A DNA stretch of 28,118 nucleotides from an uncultured Clostridia bacterium (GCA_937919155.1 CALFPM010000149.1:1-28118), one strand, 5' to 3'. Shown: positions 15,234-23,650, counted from the stretch's first letter. Notes: generated from the sequence alone by a model not told the origin. Numbers and translations: made by a program.

Positions 15234-17429
15234 TTATTCGGCAGGCTCAAGCATATTCATTGCTACCCAGCCGTATTCGCCGTTAAGCTTTATCTGGAGC
15301 CATCTGTTGCCGTTGTCGGCTTTCTTTGTTGAATAACCGATAACGATATCACCGTAGTCAAGTTCACCGATAACATCATAATCTGAACCAACACCCTCTC
15401 TGACATTGGCACCGTCATCGGAAACAACCTTGTATTTACCAAGTGATTCTTCCTCGCTTGTGTCGGTAACCTCGGGAGGAAGTGTTTCTACAGTAATGTT
15501 AACACCCTTGAAAACTGTTTTTGCATCGCCGACAAGAATAACGCCCCATACACCGTCTTTGCAAGCGATGAAAACACCGTTGCTGCCGGGCATGATGTTG
15601 CTGTATTCAAAAGGCACAACAACATCGTTATCAAGATTTATTATACCCATTTTTCCGTCTTTTTTAACAGCAATAAGTCCGCCTGTTACGGGACGGCAAT
15701 AGTCACAGGATGATGTTTCGCCAGGTGTGAGGTCATTAACTGCCTCATATTCATAAGGAATAACTTTCTTATCCTTTTCCTGGCTCACATAACCCCATTT
15801 ATCGTTCTTTCTTGCGGCTGCGTAGCCTTCAAAATAACGGTCACGCTCATCATATTTGACGCCTTCAAGCTCCTCTGTGGGAACGGAATGATAAAGATGA
15901 GCATTTTCTGAAATAGTCACAACGCCGTTTGCAACGCTGATTTCGAACTCTTCGTTGCCGATAACAACGAGAGTATGATAGCTGTCTCTGTCTGTGTATT
16001 CCCTGCCGCTTCCGCAACGCTTGAAGCCATCGTAGTTGGGCTGAAGAATAACATTACCGCTATAGTCAATAAGACCGTATTTGCCTGTTGTTGCAGATTT
16101 GAAATAAGCTGCATTCTCGTCAAGATAACCAAGCTCTGTGCATTCTGCAAAACCGCCTGCCTGCCATACATATGCAGCTTCATCGGGATTATCATTTCTG
16201 CCTGCAAGCTTGGAAATGCCGAAAATGAGCGCAATGAGTGCGACAAGCGCAACAACTGCGATTATGATTGTTTTGGGATTGAGCTTTGTAAGAACTGCAG
16301 GTACTTTTGCTTTTTTCTCTCTTATTTCAGACTGAACTTCATCAGCCTGAGCGTCCTGCTCCTCATCAATTGAAATTCCGCCAAAATTGCTTACAGCCAC
16401 ATCTGATGCAGATTCTTCAACAACTTCATCAGAAACTGTGAACTGAGGAACAGAAACATCCTCTTCATCTGCTTCAATCTTGAGTTCATCCTCAGCAACA
16501 CCTGATGAATCATCCTCAGACTCTGCTGCAGGCTGATCCTCGCCAAAGAGTTTTGTTATCTTTTGGCTGAACATAATCACATTGCTTGCCTCAGGCTCTT
16601 CTTTTTCAGCTGCAGGTTCTTCTTCAGGATGTGCATCCTCAACGGCAGGCTCGTCCTGAACAGATTCCTCTGAAGCTGTGTTTTCTTCAATCTTTGTTTC
16701 TTCTTCCTTTTCGGGTTCGGCATCGGCCTCAACAACAGGCTGTACAGGTTTTGAATTCTTGAATTCATCCGTTACATAAATAAAAATATCTCTTACATCT
16801 GTGTTTTCGATAACAACCTCGGTTGCCATTCGCTGAAAGAGTCTTGTGATAACGGGAAGTGCACCTGCCGCTGCAGTTGAATCCGCAGCTACACCTGATG
16901 CACTGAGAACACTTGCTCTTGCTTTTCCGAGAAGAGCGTTTGCGGTGCTTTCTGAAACTCCGAGGAACTTTGCAAGAATCTGAACGGGCATACCGTTATT
17001 ATAATGAAGAACAAGCGCAGTCTTGAGTTCGGGTCTGAGTGCAGAAACCGCATTCATAACCTTTTCGCTGAGTTCAGAATCGTCAAGCACGCTTTCAGGA
17101 AGAAATTCTGATGAATTTTCTACCGCGCCCGCATCTGCATCCGAAAAAACAAATTTCTTGCTTTCTTTGTATACTGCAGCAACATTCTGCTTCATCCATA
17201 TCTCAAATGCCTCAGGCTTTTTAAGCTTTTCGATGTTGCAGAAAGCTCTCGCATAAGCCTTTTTAACGGTGTCAACAGCTTCACGGCTGTCATTTGAAAG
17301 AATTTCTGCAAGGAAATAGGATGCTTTTAAAGTTTTGGTGTAGAGTTTTGCAATTGCATCTATGTTACCGTTGCATGCATCGGCAACATACTGAATCATA
17401 TTCTCACTCACTTTCAAAATCCACTCCAT
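15234..17429 (-). CDS. Membrane-anchored ECF-sigma-like protein with WG repeats and SH3b domain
   Basis: A 731-residue protein of rare build; I do not recognise a named family. Residues about 18-90 align by eye with sigma-70 region 2 (GNIDAIAKLYTKTL, then SREAVDTVKKAYARAFCNIEKL, then EAFEIWMKQNVA). Residues 120-175 align with region 4, including the helix-turn-helix VQILAKFLGVSESTANALLGKAR. A long acidic, low-complexity linker (230-375) leads to one transmembrane helix (about 387-406, basic residues before it). The outside half has WG repeats (KYGLIDYSGNVILQPNYDGF, KWGYVSQEKDKKVIPYEYE, KMGIINLDNDVVVPFEY, VWGVILVGD) and a C-terminal SH3b domain (665-728, ANVREG and GEYGWVAMNML). It is likely inside-to-outside, with DNA- or polymerase-facing and wall-facing ends. 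The ATG at 17429 lacks a ribosome site; GGAG fits a TTG at 17417, and an ATG at 17399 is also possible. Confidence 0.85.
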   Translation of the reverse strand: MEWILKVSENMIQYVADACNGNIDAIAKLYTKTLKASYFLAEILSNDSREAVDTVKKAYARAFCNIEKLKKPEAFEIWMKQNVAAVYKESKKFVFSDADAGAVENSSEFLPESVLDDSELSEKVMNAVSALRPELKTALVLHYNNGMPVQILAKFLGVSESTANALLGKARASVLSASGVAADSTAAAGALPVITRLFQRMATEVVIENTDVRDIFIYVTDEFKNSKPVQPVVEADAEPEKEEETKIEENTASEESVQDEPAVEDAHPEEEPAAEKEEPEASNVIMFSQKITKLFGEDQPAAESEDDSSGVAEDELKIEADEEDVSVPQFTVSDEVVEESASDVAVSNFGGISIDEEQDAQADEVQSEIREKKAKVPAVLTKLNPKTIIIAVVALVALIALIFGISKLAGRNDNPDEAAYVWQAGGFAECTELGYLDENAAYFKSATTGKYGLIDYSGNVILQPNYDGFKRCGSGREYTDRDSYHTLVVIGNEEFEISVANGVVTISENAHLYHSVPTEELEGVKYDERDRYFEGYAAARKNDKWGYVSQEKDKKVIPYEYEAVNDLTPGETSSCDYCRPVTGGLIAVKKDGKMGIINLDNDVVVPFEYSNIMPGSNGVFIACKDGVWGVILVGDAKTVFKGVNITVETLPPEVTDTSEEESLGKYKVVSDDGANVREGVGSDYDVIGELDYGDIVIGYSTKKADNGNRWLQIKLNGEYGWVAMNMLEPAE

Positions 17430-17457
17430 TCAATAATTTATTAGTAAAAATTCCATT

Positions 17458-17511
17458 TCACCAAATAATCATAATTACAATAATTTTATACTACATTTGG
17501 TGATTTGTCAA
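17458..17511 (-). promoter_or_regulatory. Promoter with flanking inverted repeat upstream of the sigma-like/WG gene
   Basis: On the minus strand, TTGACA (17511-17506) and TAAAAT (17488-17483) are 17 bp apart. A perfect 9-bp inverted repeat, TCACCAAAT at 17458-17466 and ATTTGGTGA at 17495-17503, has one arm in the promoter spacer and the other just past the start of transcription. Its half-site centres are 37 bp apart. This looks like an operator. Confidence 0.65.
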
Positions 17512-17532
17512 GAAAATTAAGCCAATATATTG

Positions 17533-17569
17533 AAAAAACAGAGGCAAATGCTCACGCATTGCCTCTGTT
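17533..17569 (-). terminator. Rho-independent terminator after rodA
   Basis: On the minus strand AACAGAGGCAATGC and GCATTTGCCTCTGTT form a 14-bp stem with a single bulged base and loop GTGA, followed by TTTTTTC. It lies 11 bp after the rodA stop and ends the run that begins at the aldo/keto reductase. Confidence 0.93.
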
Positions 17570-17579
17570 CAGAGTTAAA

Positions 17580-18791
17580 TTAAGTTTCTGCAAAGGGTGT
17601 GCTGACCCTTGTGAGTCTGAAATTAACAGGATTACGGTTACAGTTGAAGCGATATACGCTCATTACGATTCCGATTGCAAAATAGATGCAGAGATTGGAC
17701 GAACCGCCCGCACTCATAAACGGAAGCGTAATACCGATACTCGGCAAAAGCATAAGACACATACCGATATTGATAACGGTTTGTGCGCCGATCATAAATG
17801 CCGCGCCGAAGCAAAGCATGCTTCCCGTAAGGTTTCGGGACATTTTGCCCACTTTCACTATTCTTGCGACAATCAGTGCAAGAACGGCAAGCAAAGCAAC
17901 ACAACCGATAAAACCGAGTTCTTCACCCACAACAGTGAAAACCATATCGCTTTCATTAACGGGAACGCCGGCCGCCGACTGGGTATATGTGCCTTTGAAA
18001 AGTCCGTCTCCCCAGAACTGCCCCGAACCGATTGCATTCAGGCCTCTTTGCTGCTGATAAACAACATCTCTGTAAACTTCCTCGCTGAGTGCCGATGGAT
18101 AGTAAATCGCAAGAATACGTCTTTTATGGAAAGGAGCAAGAAACTGCGACCAGAGAAGCGGAACAAACGCTATTATTGCGCCGAAAGCAACGGCAAAATA
18201 ACGCATTTTTACACCTGCCACAAACATCATGCCGACAAACATCAGTGCAAAAACAATTGCGGAACCGAGGTCATCGGTCAGAATGATGATACCTATGGGA
18301 ACAAGGGCATGAACCGCAAGCAAAATAACATTTCTGAGGCTGTTGATATTGTCTTTTACCGCTTCAATATGGGCGGTAAAGGTAACCATAAAGCCGATTT
18401 TGACAAGTTCTGACGGCTGAAATTTGACTGTAAAGCTGTCAGTTTTAATAATCGGAATCCAACATATAGCCTCGGGTCTGTCATCCGTTCCCTCACCGAA
18501 TATAAACAGTGAAAGAAGCAATAATACGCAGAATCCGCCGACAAACGGCGCCAGACCCACAACTGCATCGTAATCAAGAAAAGAAATAAATATACCTATA
18601 AGAATACCCACAACCGATGCAAGAACCATAACAAGGCAGTCACGGCTGATAATATCTCCCGATTCAATTGCCTCGTTTCTTGTGGCACTTGAAACCATAA
18701 GCGCGCCGAAAGCGGTTGTAGCTAAACAGAGAAGGAAAAGCAGAAAATCGGTTTCCTTGAACGCATATTTTATTGTTGACTTTTTGCCCAA
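17580..18791 (-). CDS. RodA/FtsW/SpoVE-family peptidoglycan glycosyltransferase
   Basis: A SEDS-family polytopic protein of 403 residues from the chosen start, with about ten hydrophobic helices. It polymerises lipid II into glycan strands, working with a class B PBP. Family marks seen are KFQPSELVKIG, LTDDLGSAIVFALMF (with the conserved Asp region), GSGQFWGDGLFKGTYTQSAAGVPVNESDMVFTVVGEELGF and the C-terminal LPFMSAGGSSNL. The frame opens further upstream at an ATG (18839) with no ribosome site. AAAGGCGGTGA lies just before a TTG at 18791, giving MGKKSTIKYAFKETDF, so that start is preferred. It lies 57 bp after the ceramidase-like gene with a perfect palindrome in the gap. RodA, FtsW and SpoVE cannot be separated from sequence alone; no mreB, ftsZ or PBP gene is nearby. 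Confidence 0.92.
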   Translation of the reverse strand: MGKKSTIKYAFKETDFLLFLLCLATTAFGALMVSSATRNEAIESGDIISRDCLVMVLASVVGILIGIFISFLDYDAVVGLAPFVGGFCVLLLLSLFIFGEGTDDRPEAICWIPIIKTDSFTVKFQPSELVKIGFMVTFTAHIEAVKDNINSLRNVILLAVHALVPIGIIILTDDLGSAIVFALMFVGMMFVAGVKMRYFAVAFGAIIAFVPLLWSQFLAPFHKRRILAIYYPSALSEEVYRDVVYQQQRGLNAIGSGQFWGDGLFKGTYTQSAAGVPVNESDMVFTVVGEELGFIGCVALLAVLALIVARIVKVGKMSRNLTGSMLCFGAAFMIGAQTVINIGMCLMLLPSIGITLPFMSAGGSSNLCIYFAIGIVMSVYRFNCNRNPVNFRLTRVSTPFAET

Positions 18792-18817
18792 GGAATCACC
18801 GCCTTTCTGTTTCAGCG

Positions 18818-18835
18818 CCGTAATACGTATTACGG
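18818..18835. promoter_or_regulatory. Perfect 18-bp palindrome upstream of rodA-like gene
   Basis: CCGTAATACGTATTACGG reads the same on both strands. It lies between the ceramidase-like stop (18849) and the likely TTG start of the rodA-like gene (18791). No U-tract follows on either strand, so it is not an ordinary terminator; an operator or an RNA processing hairpin is more likely. Confidence 0.6.
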
Positions 18836-18848
18836 GCATATGTTAAAA

Positions 18849-20444
18849 TCAGTTAACTTCGTTGAAAAGTTCAAGATAAGTTGCAGCAACAACTGCACCT
18901 GCTTCGGGACCTGTTGAAACGATTTCTTCGTTTTCGGTAAGGTATGAACGCCAGTCATTATCTGTCATCATATAACCAACCTGGTCATTTGTGATACCGA
19001 ACACAAGGAGATTCTTATCTGTTGCATCAGCAAATGGTGTATAGTTCCATTCTGTGCCGTCCCATGATTCTGCAGCTGTGATTGCACCGCCGTATGCGAT
19101 TTCGGGAGCAAGCTCACCGGGAATGATTGCAACCGCAAGATTTGTGCCGAATTCTGCATAGCCAAGCTCTGATGCTGTGTAAACATCAAGGCCGTCCTTG
19201 ATAACAGTATTTGTGAGCAAACCGCCTCTTGCAGCAAGCTTAAAGATACTGTTCTTTATGGGAACAAGAAATTCTGCGTGTCTGATGTTAAGGATGGGAG
19301 CAACGGCAACATCGTTTGAGATTGATGCTGCAGCCTTTGCAAGAATTTCACCGTAAGCAGCAAGGCGAGCATAACCCTCGTCATTATATTCAGCCATAAT
19401 TTCGGGGTCAAGATCAAGAACTTCGGGATATTCTGATGAAACTGCAAGCTCTGCACCGAGAATCTGGATGAAGTTTGCATTTTCATTTTCGTTGAGATAC
19501 TTCTCAATGTAGTAAGGATAGTCACCTGTAAGCATTGTGCCTGCAGCACCGTTACCTACGCAGTGAATGGGAAGATTGATGAGCCATGTTTCCATTGAGT
19601 CTGCTGCAGCAGGAACAAAACGGAGTCTGTTGAGGTTGCCGTCAAACACTTTGGGAGCGCGCTTATCTCTGATGTATTCGCTGATATCAACTGTGCCGTA
19701 GTAGAGATTGCCGTCTTCCATACCTTCAACAGCATCAATCATTGACTGAACTGTTACTTTGTAAAGGTTTTCCATGTAGTTTGCATTCTTACCGCTTGCA
19801 AGCTCCATTCCGAAAAGATTCTTGAATGATGAGGTGAAGAGTGCGCCGATGATATCGCCGTTAAGACCGAATGTGTCAACACAGCTGTGCTGATGAAGAG
19901 CAGAAATGTTGATGCTGTTAATATCATAACCCTTTTCGTCAGCATAAGCCTGGAATTTTTCTCTGATGATTCTTACTTCGTTGTTTGCAAGACCGAATGT
20001 GTCGATTGATGAGAAAATAGTGATACCTCTGCCGTCTGAAACAGCAATTGTTCTTACCTTCTGGTCATCTCTTACTTCGTCAGCAAGCTTCTTTGTGACT
20101 GAAAGGCTGCCGCCAACATAATGCTCTTCTTCAAGCTCTTTGCCTGTGAGAATGGATGCATTTGCATAGCCGAGAGTCCACTTTGCATTCTCTGCAGGCT
20201 CATCGATGAAATCATTGCCTTCATAGAAGTTTTCGGACTCATAGGTATCAACAGTTGCCCAGCCGCGAGGCTCAACAATCATGTAGGAAATACCTGTTAC
20301 GAGTGTGTCGAGCAGGTTATCCACGAAACGGTAGAAGCCACGCTCAAAGTCGGATGTTACTTCTGTTGCGGCAGATGCGGGAATTGCAAATGCTGAAAGC
20401 AACATAGCAAGTGTGAGAAGAATTGCCGTAAATTTCTTTGCCAT
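18849..20444 (-). CDS. Secreted neutral-ceramidase-like hydrolase
   Basis: A 531-residue exported protein with a Sec signal (AILLTLAMLLSAFAIPASA, cleavage near residue 25). The rest aligns by eye with the neutral/alkaline ceramidase fold. NISALHQHSCVD (His184, His186) stands where the family has THTHSGP. INLPIHCVG (His294) matches the second zinc His, AIIPGELAPE (Glu444) the zinc Glu, and FGITNDQVGYMMTDNDW (Tyr491) the last ligand. Family enzymes cut the amide bond of ceramides; the true substrate here could be another N-acyl lipid or a bacterial lipid. The catalytic Ser region is not clearly matched. The start is set at the ATG at 20444 because TTGGAGGTT lies six bases before it; a longer frame would overlap the previous gene. 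It is in a run with PfoR-type, SGNH and aldo/keto reductase genes. Confidence 0.8.
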   Translation of the reverse strand: MAKKFTAILLTLAMLLSAFAIPASAATEVTSDFERGFYRFVDNLLDTLVTGISYMIVEPRGWATVDTYESENFYEGNDFIDEPAENAKWTLGYANASILTGKELEEEHYVGGSLSVTKKLADEVRDDQKVRTIAVSDGRGITIFSSIDTFGLANNEVRIIREKFQAYADEKGYDINSINISALHQHSCVDTFGLNGDIIGALFTSSFKNLFGMELASGKNANYMENLYKVTVQSMIDAVEGMEDGNLYYGTVDISEYIRDKRAPKVFDGNLNRLRFVPAAADSMETWLINLPIHCVGNGAAGTMLTGDYPYYIEKYLNENENANFIQILGAELAVSSEYPEVLDLDPEIMAEYNDEGYARLAAYGEILAKAAASISNDVAVAPILNIRHAEFLVPIKNSIFKLAARGGLLTNTVIKDGLDVYTASELGYAEFGTNLAVAIIPGELAPEIAYGGAITAAESWDGTEWNYTPFADATDKNLLVFGITNDQVGYMMTDNDWRSYLTENEEIVSTGPEAGAVVAATYLELFNEVN

Positions 20445-20469
20445 AAATTTAACCTCCAAATTAAATTGC

Positions 20470-21540
20470 TTAATTATTTTCAAGCTTCATATCACCGAAG
20501 CTTATCCACTTCTTTTTGCGCATAAACTCTGATATTGCAAGAGTTATAAGCGCAGGAGCAACAAAATGCATAACAATGATTTCGATCATTGTGACAGCAG
20601 GGCTGACACCTGAATCAACCATCGCGGAATAGGTCATAAACTGACCCACAAGACCGGATGTACCCATGCCTGCACCCGAAGCATAACACTCCATTTTAAG
20701 TACGGCAGAGGAAATGGGACCGAGGATTGCACTTGTGATAATCGGCGGAATCCATATCTGCGGATGCCTTACGATATTCGGCATCTGAAGCATTGATGTG
20801 CCTACACCCTGTGCAAGCAGACCGCCGAATTTGTTTTCACGGTAACTTGCAACTGCAAATCCAACCATCTGAGCACTGCAGCCCACAACTGCCGCTCCGC
20901 CTGCAATACCCGAAAGACCGAGGATGATACCTATTGCCGCCGAGCTGATGGGAAGAGTGAGGCATATGCCCATTACAACAGAAACGACTATGCCCATAAG
21001 AACGGGCTGACGCTCCATTCCCCAGCTGATAATATCGCCTATGTAAGTTGTGACTTTTGATGCGGGCGGTCCGATGAATATGCCTGCCGCACTGCCGACA
21101 ATAATCGAAACCGCGGGAGTGAGCAGAATATCAAGCTTGGTTTTTCCGCTGATGAGGCTGCCCGCCTGAATTGCGAAAAACGCGGCTATAAACGCAGCCA
21201 AAGGGTCGCCCGGACCTGAATAAAGCATACCTGCATCGGTAACAACGGCACCTGCAATAAGTTTTGAAGCAAAAGCTCCTACCATACCTGCAACCGCCGC
21301 AGAAACACCCACAAGAGGAGTCATCTTGTATTTGAACGCCATACCAACGCCGATACCCGCGCCCGTGAGCGATTTTGCAACCGCCGCAACAAGAATAACG
21401 TATGTTCCGATTGTTCCCGGAACAAAGCCGCCTATCTGTTCAAGAATTGTTCCGATAATCAGAGTTGAGAACAAACCGAGAGCCATTCCCGAAAGTCCGT
21501 CAACAAAAATATAATTCAGAACACCCTTTAATCCTTTCAC
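20470..21540 (-). CDS. PfoR-type stand-alone PTS EIIC membrane protein
   Basis: A 356-residue very hydrophobic protein with about ten helices, rich in Gly and Ala, of the PTS_EIIC_2/PfoR family (once named as a possible toxin regulator in Clostridium perfringens). Recognisable stretches are FVDGLSGMALGLFSTLIIGTI, GVGMAFKYKMTPLVGVSA, SGPGDPLAAFIAAFFAIQAGSLISGKTKLDI and PNIVRHPQIWIPPIITSAILGPIS. There are no EIIA, EIIB, HPr or phospho-Cys sites nearby, so sugar phosphotransfer is doubtful; a small-molecule permease or sensor role is inferred. The start is a GTG at 21540, with AAGG eight bases before it, 10 bp after the SGNH gene stop. Next comes the ceramidase-like gene (25 bp). Confidence 0.85.
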   Translation of the reverse strand: MKGLKGVLNYIFVDGLSGMALGLFSTLIIGTILEQIGGFVPGTIGTYVILVAAVAKSLTGAGIGVGMAFKYKMTPLVGVSAAVAGMVGAFASKLIAGAVVTDAGMLYSGPGDPLAAFIAAFFAIQAGSLISGKTKLDILLTPAVSIIVGSAAGIFIGPPASKVTTYIGDIISWGMERQPVLMGIVVSVVMGICLTLPISSAAIGIILGLSGIAGGAAVVGCSAQMVGFAVASYRENKFGGLLAQGVGTSMLQMPNIVRHPQIWIPPIITSAILGPISSAVLKMECYASGAGMGTSGLVGQFMTYSAMVDSGVSPAVTMIEIIVMHFVAPALITLAISEFMRKKKWISFGDMKLENN

Positions 21541-21550
21541 TTTTATCGCC

Positions 21551-22165
21551 TTACTTTGCTATTATTTTTTTGAATGCATCAGCATAAATTCTGCCGATAA
21601 ATTCGGAGCCGTTTGCATTGGGATGAACACCGTCATCCGACCAATGATAACAGCTCTGACCGACACAAGCCTGAGCAAGCAAACCGTCAAGAGGAATATA
21701 GTAGTCCGCAAATTCTCTTGCGAGCTTACGCACAACATCAATCTTGCCGTTGAGATCAGCTCTGAAATATTCCTTATCGGGAACGGGAAGCAAAAACTGC
21801 TCAATAATAAGTATTTTTGCATTTGTCTTTTCCTTGATTTCAGTAAGCACTTTGCGGTAGTTTGCTTCAAAAACATCATTGCCGAGCCATGCACGGTTAG
21901 TCGCTCTGTGCCATGTATCGTTAACACCGATGTGAATTGAAACAAGATCGGGCTGAATATCAATGAAATCACTCTGAAGTCGGTTAATCAAATCAATCGT
22001 CTGATTTCCGCTTATGCCGAGATTCACGAATTCAAACTCCATATCGGGGTTTTCTTCGCGTATGAATTTCGCCGCATAAAGAGGATATCCGTTTCCGAGC
22101 TCATGATAATCTTCGCGGTTTCTGTCGGCATCGGTAATTGAATCACCCTGAAAAAGAATTTTCAT
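21551..22165 (-). CDS. SGNH/GDSL-family hydrolase
   Basis: A 204-residue esterase-type hydrolase without signal peptide or membrane segment, so cytoplasmic. The SGNH blocks are complete: block I FQGDSITDADR with nucleophile Ser8, block II Gly in LGISGNQT, block III IGVND with Asn, and block V DDGVHPNANG with catalytic Asp and His. The close match to the rhamnogalacturonan acetylesterase-like or acyl-CoA thioesterase-like branch suggests removal of acetyl or acyl groups, but the substrate cannot be read from sequence. GAGGTG lies just before the ATG. It follows the aldo/keto reductase gene by 12 bp. Confidence 0.92.
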   Translation of the reverse strand: MKILFQGDSITDADRNREDYHELGNGYPLYAAKFIREENPDMEFEFVNLGISGNQTIDLINRLQSDFIDIQPDLVSIHIGVNDTWHRATNRAWLGNDVFEANYRKVLTEIKEKTNAKILIIEQFLLPVPDKEYFRADLNGKIDVVRKLAREFADYYIPLDGLLAQACVGQSCYHWSDDGVHPNANGSEFIGRIYADAFKKIIAK

Positions 22166-22177
22166 AATATCACCTCA

Positions 22178-23290
22178 TCAGAATTTGTCTCTGACCATTT
22201 TCAATGTGTCGATTATCTTTATATGCTGAGGACAGGCACTTTCGCACTTGCCGCATTTTTTGCAAAGAGAAGCATTGCTTTCAATATCGGGAAAAATTTC
22301 CTTGACAAGTCTTCTGCCGCCTTCGGAAATTTTGTTGAACGCTGAGAATACTTTGGGAATTTCAACTCCCTCGGGACAAGGCATACAGTATTCACAACCC
22401 GTGCAGGGAACAAGATTCATTGCATCAAAGGCTTTCTTTGCCTCAGAAAGCATATCAAGATCCGCTTCAGAAAGCATACCAACCTGAGCGACATCGGCAT
22501 AAGACATATTGTCGTCAACCATCTGCATTGAACCCATACCGCTGAGAAGCATTGCAACCTCGGGTCTGTTCCAGACAAAATCCAGCGCCCACTCAACGGG
22601 AGATTTTTCAGCGGAAAGCTGAGTCTTCACGCACTCTGCAGGGTTGGCAAGCTTGCCTCCGAGCAAAGGCTCCATAACAATAACACCGAGTCCTTTTGAC
22701 GCCGCATATTCAAGCCCTTCAATACCTGCCTGATAGTCGGTGTCAATGTAATTGAACTGAATCTGACAGAATTCAAAACCGTCATAGGCATCGATAACTT
22801 TTTTGAACACCCACAAATCATCGTGAAATGAAAAACCGAGATGCTTTATTTTGCCCTGTTCCTTAAGTTTTTCAAGCTTTGAGAGAACATCAAACTTAAC
22901 CACCTTGTTATCCCACGAATCATTATTGACTGCATGGAGAAGATAAAAATCAACACTGTCAACTCCGAGCCTTTCAAGCTGAGTATTGAATATTTTTTCA
23001 ACATCTTCCTCACACTTGATTTCACCGAGAGGAAGCTTTGTGGCAAGATAAACAAGGTTGCGGTAACCGTCTTTGATTACCTTTCCGACAAACGATTCAC
23101 TGTTGCCGCCGTGGTAAAAATAAGCCGTGTCAAGATAATTAACACCGTTATCAATTGCGTGTCGCACAAGAGCGATTGCTTTTTCTTCGTCAATATTATC
23201 TCCGTTGCCGTCAATTACGGGCAGTCTCATGCAACCGAAGCCGAGAACGGAAACTTCAACACCTGTTGCACCGAATTCTCTGTATCTCAT
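22178..23290 (-). CDS. Aldo/keto reductase with C-terminal 4Fe-4S clusters
   Basis: A 370-residue protein. The N-terminal 280 residues form an aldo/keto reductase barrel with the catalytic tetrad Asp54, Tyr59, Lys85 and His119 (LDTAYFYHG, ATK, LLHA). The C-terminal part has a Cys-rich CTGCEYCMPCPEGVEIP (about 297-313) and a ferredoxin-type CKKCGKCESACP (about 341-352), which should hold iron-sulfur clusters. Such enzymes are common in anaerobes and may take electrons from ferredoxin instead of, or besides, NAD(P)H; the substrate is unknown. AGGGAGGGG precedes the ATG. It is the first gene of the run ending at the rodA-like gene. Confidence 0.93.
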   Translation of the reverse strand: MRYREFGATGVEVSVLGFGCMRLPVIDGNGDNIDEEKAIALVRHAIDNGVNYLDTAYFYHGGNSESFVGKVIKDGYRNLVYLATKLPLGEIKCEEDVEKIFNTQLERLGVDSVDFYLLHAVNNDSWDNKVVKFDVLSKLEKLKEQGKIKHLGFSFHDDLWVFKKVIDAYDGFEFCQIQFNYIDTDYQAGIEGLEYAASKGLGVIVMEPLLGGKLANPAECVKTQLSAEKSPVEWALDFVWNRPEVAMLLSGMGSMQMVDDNMSYADVAQVGMLSEADLDMLSEAKKAFDAMNLVPCTGCEYCMPCPEGVEIPKVFSAFNKISEGGRRLVKEIFPDIESNASLCKKCGKCESACPQHIKIIDTLKMVRDKF

Positions 23291-23334
23291 ATAACCCCTC
23301 CCTGTCTGTTTGCAACAAACAAATAATCTATTGT

Positions 23335-23363
23335 ATTATATCACATTGAATTGCTAAAAACAA
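23335..23363 (-). promoter_or_regulatory. Sigma-A promoter of the aldo/keto reductase-to-rodA run
   Basis: On the minus strand, TTGTTT (23363-23358) and a perfect TATAAT (23340-23335) are 17 bp apart, about 45 bp before the aldo/keto reductase ATG. It lies in the divergent gap shared with the 64-residue gene on plus, for which I see no clear promoter. Confidence 0.7.
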
Positions 23364-23451
23364 GATAAAATACATAATATTAACAAATTAAAAGAATGAT
23401 AAAATGTATATATGCCGTCAGGACAGTAAAAATAAAAATGAGGTGTTGAAT

Positions 23452-23646
23452 ATGTTTGATTTTAACGGTATGCCGCAGGGGTTCGGAATGGCTCTTTCCC
23501 GCAGTGAAAATGCAATGAACACTTTCTCTCATCTGAGTGAAGACGAGCGCAAGAAAATCATTGAACTTTCGCGTTCGGTTCGCTCAAAGCAGGAAATGAA
23601 CAGACTTGTGAACAAACTGGAAAAGGGCAAAGATCAGTTCTTCTGA
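23452..23646 (+). CDS. Small 64-residue hypothetical protein
   Basis: A 64-residue, charged, mostly helical protein beginning MFDFNGMPQGFGMALSRSE and ending in a basic KLEKGKDQFF tail. The middle, LSEDERKKIIELSRSVRSKQEM, looks like a two-helix bundle; there are no Cys residues, membrane segment or signal. GAGGTG lies 6 bases before the ATG at 23452; the longer open frame from 23404 has no ribosome site and an unlikely start. A strong bidirectional terminator follows at once, which supports this being a real single-gene unit. I recall similar short proteins in clostridia but no function for them. Confidence 0.75.
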   Translation: MFDFNGMPQGFGMALSRSENAMNTFSHLSEDERKKIIELSRSVRSKQEMNRLVNKLEKGKDQFF

Positions 23647-23650
23647 CAAA

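Noticed and set aside
17505..18413. A 302-codon plus-strand frame opposite the rodA-like gene.
   Set aside because: It is antisense to a clear SEDS protein; its His, Lys, Asn and Cys richness is what the complement of membrane-protein codons gives, and it begins inside the promoter of the neighbouring gene.
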